This document shows, one piece after another, positions 18,569 through 21,757 of a stretch of DNA of 21,757 nucleotides. The notes below the pieces were generated by a model, which saw only the letters and a list, made by a program, of their open reading frames with translations, was not told the origin of the DNA and made no database searches. The number at the start of each line of letters is the position of its first letter. Within the stretch, counting starts at the first letter, position 1. The stretch spans positions 150,034 to 171,790 of the forward strand of contig NMRA01000644.1 in NCBI GenBank assembly GCA_002633005.1, given 5' to 3'. The position numbers and the translations under genes are program-made. The DNA comes from Phoronis australis. Taxonomy: Eukaryota > Phoronida > Phoronidae.

Positions 18569-19006
18569 CCTCGTCTCCGAGCCTCAAGATGGTTCTGATC
18601 AGTTAAACCATTTGAGGCTTCGTAATGGGAAATGAAATGTTTCAGAAGTTTTACAGAAATTGCCGAAATGTCAAACGTAATTTCAAAATTTTCTGCAGTT
18701 TTATATAAAAATAAAACTAATGGTATATTGTAGCAATTTAGATCCAAATTATTGAAAAAATTATGTATTTTGATTCAAAAACAGATTAATACTATTCACA
18801 AATAAGAATTGAAAATATGTACAACCTTTATTTCAGACAATAACTAAAACAATGCCTTCTGTAGCATGAATGGCTGCAATGTGAAAATAATTACCATCTG
18901 TCTTTGTTCAATGACGTAAAGGCATCGGTCAATCATTGTGCAGAAAGTAATTCCCATAACCAAGCCTCAGATGCCATAAGCGACATCTTGAGGCTTGGAA
19001 ACAAAG
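18569..19006. mobile_element. MITE-like element with compound inverted repeats
   Basis: The left end (18569-18630) and the reverse complement of the right end (18945-19006) align over about 60 bp: GTYTCCRAGCCTCAAGATG at the outer part and CATYTGAGGCTTSGTWATGGGAA at the inner part. Each terminus is itself an imperfect hairpin: CGAGCCTCAAGATGGTT pairs with AACCATTTGAGGCTTCG on the left, and CCAAGCCTCAGATG with CATCTTGAGGCTTGG on the right. The interior, about 315 bp, is AT-rich and non-coding. No target duplication could be assigned, so the superfamily is open. Confidence 0.7.
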
Positions 19007-19354
19007 TTGAAAAGATCACATCTGCGTAAATTGTGTGTAAACACAGAGCAAAACCATCAAGTGGTGCTCATAAGACATTTTCTAACAGATTGTGAAGTAT
19101 TGTTTAGAAATTTTGTAAATAGTAACAAAATACAAGGAACTGAAGTCCTACAACCAGCTGTAATACTTGTGTTAAGAAAGGATGAAACATTTACATGTAT
19201 ATCTTGCAAATCATACATTTCAATTAAATTTCGTATTGGAAAGGTATACAGTGTCTTTAGGTAATTCTTGTTATGCATAACTTATCTGGAAAATGTTTAG
19301 TGGAGTCTTTTAGTTTGTACTCTAAGATGCTAATCAGGGTTTGTTTTATTTCAG

Positions 19355-19455
19355 GGATTGTGATCAAGGAGCACAGTAATGCTAATGCAAACTTTGTAGT
19401 AAAAGAGGCACCATGTTCCGAAACGCTGGAGACAAGGAGGGAGGGCGAAGACTGA
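19355..19455 (+). CDS. Candidate terminal exon with poly(A) signal
   Basis: A near-ideal acceptor (GGGTTTGTTTTATTTCAG, ending at 19354) leads into two bases of a split codon and 32 codons to TGA (19453-19455). The peptide (I-V-I-K-E-H-S-N-A-N-A-N-F...) ends with an acidic/basic tail rich in Glu, Thr and Arg and is less AT-driven than surrounding frames. AATAAA follows 46 nt after the stop, giving a compact 3' UTR. The upstream exon must end in phase 1: 15967-16035 fits, whereas the open frame ending at GGAAAG|GTATAC (about 19241) does not. Family not recognised. Confidence 0.4.
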
Positions 19456-19500
19456 GTAAAGCTGCAAGTCCACTAATAAGCCTGGGACAGTTTTGTGCAA

Positions 19501-19506
19501 AATAAA
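19501..19506 (+). terminator. AATAAA poly(A) signal
   Basis: Canonical hexamer 46 nt past the TGA of the candidate terminal exon at 19355-19455. Confidence 0.4.
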
Positions 19507-19764
19507 TAGTTGCTTAGTTGTTATTTAGATAATTCATAATTTTTGTAAGTACTTTACCTGAGCACTTTCATAGTATTAAAAGTATTAAAGAACAAGAGTC
19601 GTTTCTTTTTGTAAGTCACAGCTGCACATGCAATAGGATTGAAATGACCAACAAAGCGAACGTTGTTAGAGTTAAAAACCTGAAGCATTGAAATAAAACA
19701 AATCTGTTGTTATACCCACAAACATTAATATTCCTGCATTAGGCCTGTAAAGGCAACATTAGTG

Positions 19765-20100
19765 GTTCAATATTGGCACTGTACTGGCCCACCACTGCTC
19801 TTTCGCCTAAGTAATTAGTGTACTGGCTTAACATGAGCCCATCAATTGCCCTGTACTGGGCCAACACAGTATGTTAATACTGGCCCTTAACATGGCCGAA
19901 ACCGGTTATCAGTGTACTGGCTCAGTAATGGCGTGCTACTGGTCCTTTACTGGCTCTATATCGCAATCTTGTACCAAGCCCAATACGGGGAAGGTGCGCA
20001 GCATCTTATTGGGTCAGTACTGGCCTACATCATTCGGCCAATACAGAAGACAGTTCAGGGCCAATATTGGCCCAGTACCTGCATGTTTACTGGGGAGTGG
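19765..20100. repeat. Degenerate array of TACTGGCCC / GGGCCAATA words
   Basis: TACTGGC or its complement recurs more than ten times at irregular 10-35-bp spacing, with CAATATTGGC near the left end (about 19769) and a perfect 16-bp palindrome GGGCCAATATTGGCCC at 20058-20073. The two overlapping frames here (19871-20104, 19912-20112), with repeated Y-W-P/Y-W-S words, are by-products of the repeat and not genes. Confidence 0.65.
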
Positions 20101-20540
20101 CTGACAGCCTGACAATATCAACTGAACTTACTCGTCGGATATCAATCACAGCAACGACTGGGGCCATTTAATTTTAGACCGCTCTCTGGCAGTAACCTGA
20201 CTTCGGTAATAGTGATAAAGATGGCTCCCTATAGACCCCACCAATTAACTTTTTTCGGTATATATAGTTGATATCTTCAAGTTGGGTACCAATACATGTA
20301 CTTTCTAGGCAAAGCCTACACTCTCTTTGCGACGTTACTCTTGCTTTAAAACACCCAGTCTTGCACAAATATGAACAAATTTCCCGTACTCGATTCTCTC
20401 GGGTAGGCCTACTGACGCCATTTTTCAAAGTAAGAGAACGCACGTCGTGTAATAACCACCAAGCCACTACAAGATTGTTAACTTAGACTTATACTAAAAC
20501 CACCGTGTAGGCTGCAGAATTACCAAATTCGCTGATCAAG
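20100..20540. other. No confident gene
   Basis: Opposing open frames (20174-20467 minus, 20268-20486 plus) lack ATG or domains. GTAGGCCTAC occurs at 20403 and TACATGTA at about 20293. Confidence 0.35.
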
Positions 20541-20639
20541 ATGAATAGGTGGTCCCCACCAACCACCGCTACAAAAGCTTAATTTAACTCAAATAAAACG
20601 TATGGTCGTATGTATAACTTTCATCCGCATGGACCACGC

Positions 20640-20915
20640 AGTTGAACGTGGTCGTCGTGTATGAAATGGGTCCGCCGACCACGCTGCTGACGAAAGGGTT
20701 GTCGTATGAACGAAAATTGTTTCCAGACCACAGGCACTCTCTATGTTACTTAAACCACGTGGTCGTACGGTCGAAGATTATCCGTCGGTTCCACGCCTGC
20801 TCTAAGATTCATGTACTTCATAGCACGTGGTAGTTTGGACGAAAAATGCCTGCCCGACAAAAAGCGTTCTGACACTCGCGCAAAATTGCGTCGGGTCGGT
20901 GAGGACGAAAATTAA
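20640..20915 (+). repeat. CpG-rich degenerate tandem repeat, about 55-73 bp
   Basis: The core CGTGGTCGTAYGGACGAAAATT recurs, in whole or part, at about 20646, 20699, 20757, 20823 and 20897, separated by variable segments containing CCGACCACG or CCACG words. CpG is far denser than in the rest of the window. A related GTGGTCCCC...ACCACC stretch lies at about 20551. No convincing reading frame. Confidence 0.5.
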
Positions 20916-21059
20916 CAGCCCCGTCCGCCTTCCCACAGTCATTTAAAAGGGAACTGTAATTTATTCTGAATAAATTCTGGATAGTTTTCTATGAATTGTT
21001 GATTAATTTCACAAATAATTCAACACCAAAAATTAAACTTATATTCTCTGAAGAAGCTA

Positions 21060-21187
21060 AAAAATTTACCGGCTTGGTCTCTGCTTAGTCTCGTGACGTA
21101 TTTGGCGGGGGCAAAGTCACTGTCCTGTGTTAGCATGCAATCAATTAGCGTTCTTCATATTGTCGGAATAAGAAATTTTAGTGTGAA
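21060..21187 (+). promoter_or_regulatory. Putative proximal promoter with CRE- and E2F-like sites
   Basis: TGACGTA at 21094-21100 resembles a CREB/ATF half-palindrome. TTTGGCGGGG at 21101-21110 matches the E2F consensus core, directly adjacent. No TATA box. CpG content rises here and stays higher to the end of the window. It precedes the ATGs at 21188 and 21307 and the strong donor at 21379, all on the plus strand. Confidence 0.4.
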
Positions 21188-21378
21188 ATGTCGGGTCACC
21201 AGGGATACCTGTTTGAGCCGAGGCAACACAAAGTAATACCCAGTCATCGTCATCGTCAGACGAAAATTTGCCGGTGCAACTGGTGTCAGTGACTGCGCCG
21301 AGGGCAATGTGGACTCTAGCCACCCAGTCAGCCAGCTGTCAGCCAATACTCCGGGAGCTCTGTAAACTTGAAGGGTTG
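21188..21378 (+). CDS. Candidate first coding exon of a gene running off the right end
   Basis: The interval ends at a near-consensus donor (GGGTTG|GTAAGTTA, GT at 21379-21380). Frame 1 starts at ATG 21188 (M-S-G-H-Q-G-Y-L-F-E-P) and stops at 21290-21292, with C-R-C-N-W-C near its end; a donor-like AAA|GTAATA occurs after 14 codons. Frame 2 is open from 21217 to the donor (54 codons), with a five-serine run, an S-D-E-N acidic patch and then L-P-V-Q-L-V; its ATG at 21307 gives 24 codons ending exactly in phase 0. Y-L-F-E-P plus a Ser/acidic run resembles the N-terminus of the P2X7-intracellular-domain-like family, in which case a frameshift near 21215 would have split it. That is an inference. 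The antisense frame is also open (GC-rich), so openness alone proves little. Confidence 0.35.
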
Positions 21379-21539
21379 GTAAGTTACCTACTGTAGCTGT
21401 ATGAAGACTATCGTACCACTGTGTGTTGAGCTCCGTTAACCCCGAAATTTCAGACAGCCGTTGACTACCCAAGTATAGTTGACTCAGTTATGCTCGTCAC
21501 CTCGTCGTAAAACTTAGGCTACATCAACATATAAAGCTA

Positions 21540-21757
21540 ACGGACCGGCGGGGGCGCATGCAAAATCTGGTATAGTCACCCGACACTCCCATTGTTCGTT
21601 GCAGCCGTTTAAATGGAAAACAATCAAATAAACGTCATTTGGTAGCATAATTTGCCGCCTTTTTAACAAAGAAGTGTGTCGTCCGTTTCAAGAACAGCAC
21701 GCTCGTGACACGGCGCACGCGCCATTTCATAAAAATTTGAGACGTCTTTCGGGACAT
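21540..21757. promoter_or_regulatory. CpG-rich right end with NRF1-like site
   Basis: GGCGCACGCGCC at 21712-21723 is a near-consensus NRF1 palindrome. GGCGCATGC (about 21554-21562) is a half-similar site. On the minus strand an ATG at 21757 opens about 40 codons across this region, but CpG-driven basic residues make it a weak gene candidate. The region may be a downstream element of the promoter at 21060 or a bidirectional promoter. Confidence 0.3.

Noticed and set aside
18995-19264. Open frame with a GGAAAG|GTATAC donor before the terminal exon at 19355
   Set aside because: It lacks an ATG, begins inside the end of the MITE and is in phase 0, which would create an immediate stop after joining to 19355.
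19871-20112. Two overlapping ORFs with repeated Y-W-P/Y-W-S words
   Set aside because: They are translations of the TACTGGCC repeat array in two frames.
1-21757. CRISPR arrays, rRNA genes, bacterial operons, LTR pairs
   Set aside because: No regular direct repeats with unique spacers, no conserved rRNA blocks, no clustered ORFs with ribosome binding sites and no long direct terminal repeats were seen.

Overview
The window reads as nuclear DNA of a metazoan, probably a marine invertebrate. It is AT-rich, has no operons or long intact ORFs, and shows short exons bounded by GT/AG splice signals, palindromic repeats, foldback and MITE-like elements and degraded transposon relics. Two octamer/decamer-like words, TACATGTA (at least nine copies) and GTAGGCCTA (five copies), are strongly over-represented, as is common in marine invertebrate genomes. 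The phylum cannot be decided from the sequence.

Left end (1-2745). The best supported gene is on the minus strand: a two-exon secreted peptide of the CS-alpha-beta (invertebrate defensin / scorpion-toxin-like) superfamily. Exon 1 (2685-2604) carries a signal peptide and an acidic propiece 50 bp below a TATA box (2745-2736). Exon 2 (289-177) carries a furin-type RLRR site and a six-cysteine mature peptide with C-x4-C-x3-C-x9-C-x4-C-x-C spacing. Donor, acceptor and phase 1 agree. The 2.3-kb intron holds a hairpin repeat and unassigned ORFs.

Middle (2.9-15.2 kb). This is mostly non-coding. It holds isolated candidate exons on both strands, a THAP-type/transposase-derived pseudogene (6647-7065), a Penelope-like element relic with a frameshifted GIY-YIG endonuclease domain (about 8515-8830), a candidate micro-ORF (9047-9175), a foldback element with inverted arrays of a 16-bp repeat (11.49-12.11 kb), a 127-142-bp tandem repeat (12.68-13.1 kb) and a large AAGTTTT/AAAACTT palindrome (13.61-13.96 kb).

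Right part (15.2-21.76 kb). Candidate minus-strand exons lie at 14.85-15.2 kb. A plus-strand gene end is suggested by a 69-nt exon (15967-16035), a phase-compatible terminal exon (19355-19455) and AATAAA at 19501. Repeats here are a triplicated 160-185-bp unit, a 440-bp MITE with compound inverted repeats, an ACTGGCC-rich array and a CpG-rich approximately 60-bp repeat. The last 700 bp are CpG-richer, with CRE-, E2F- and NRF1-like sites and a strong splice donor. This looks like the promoter and first exon of a gene running off to the right.

No rRNA, convincing tRNA, CRISPR array or LTR was seen. Apart from the defensin-like gene, the THAP relic and the Penelope relic, coding calls rest on openness plus splice signals only and carry low confidence.
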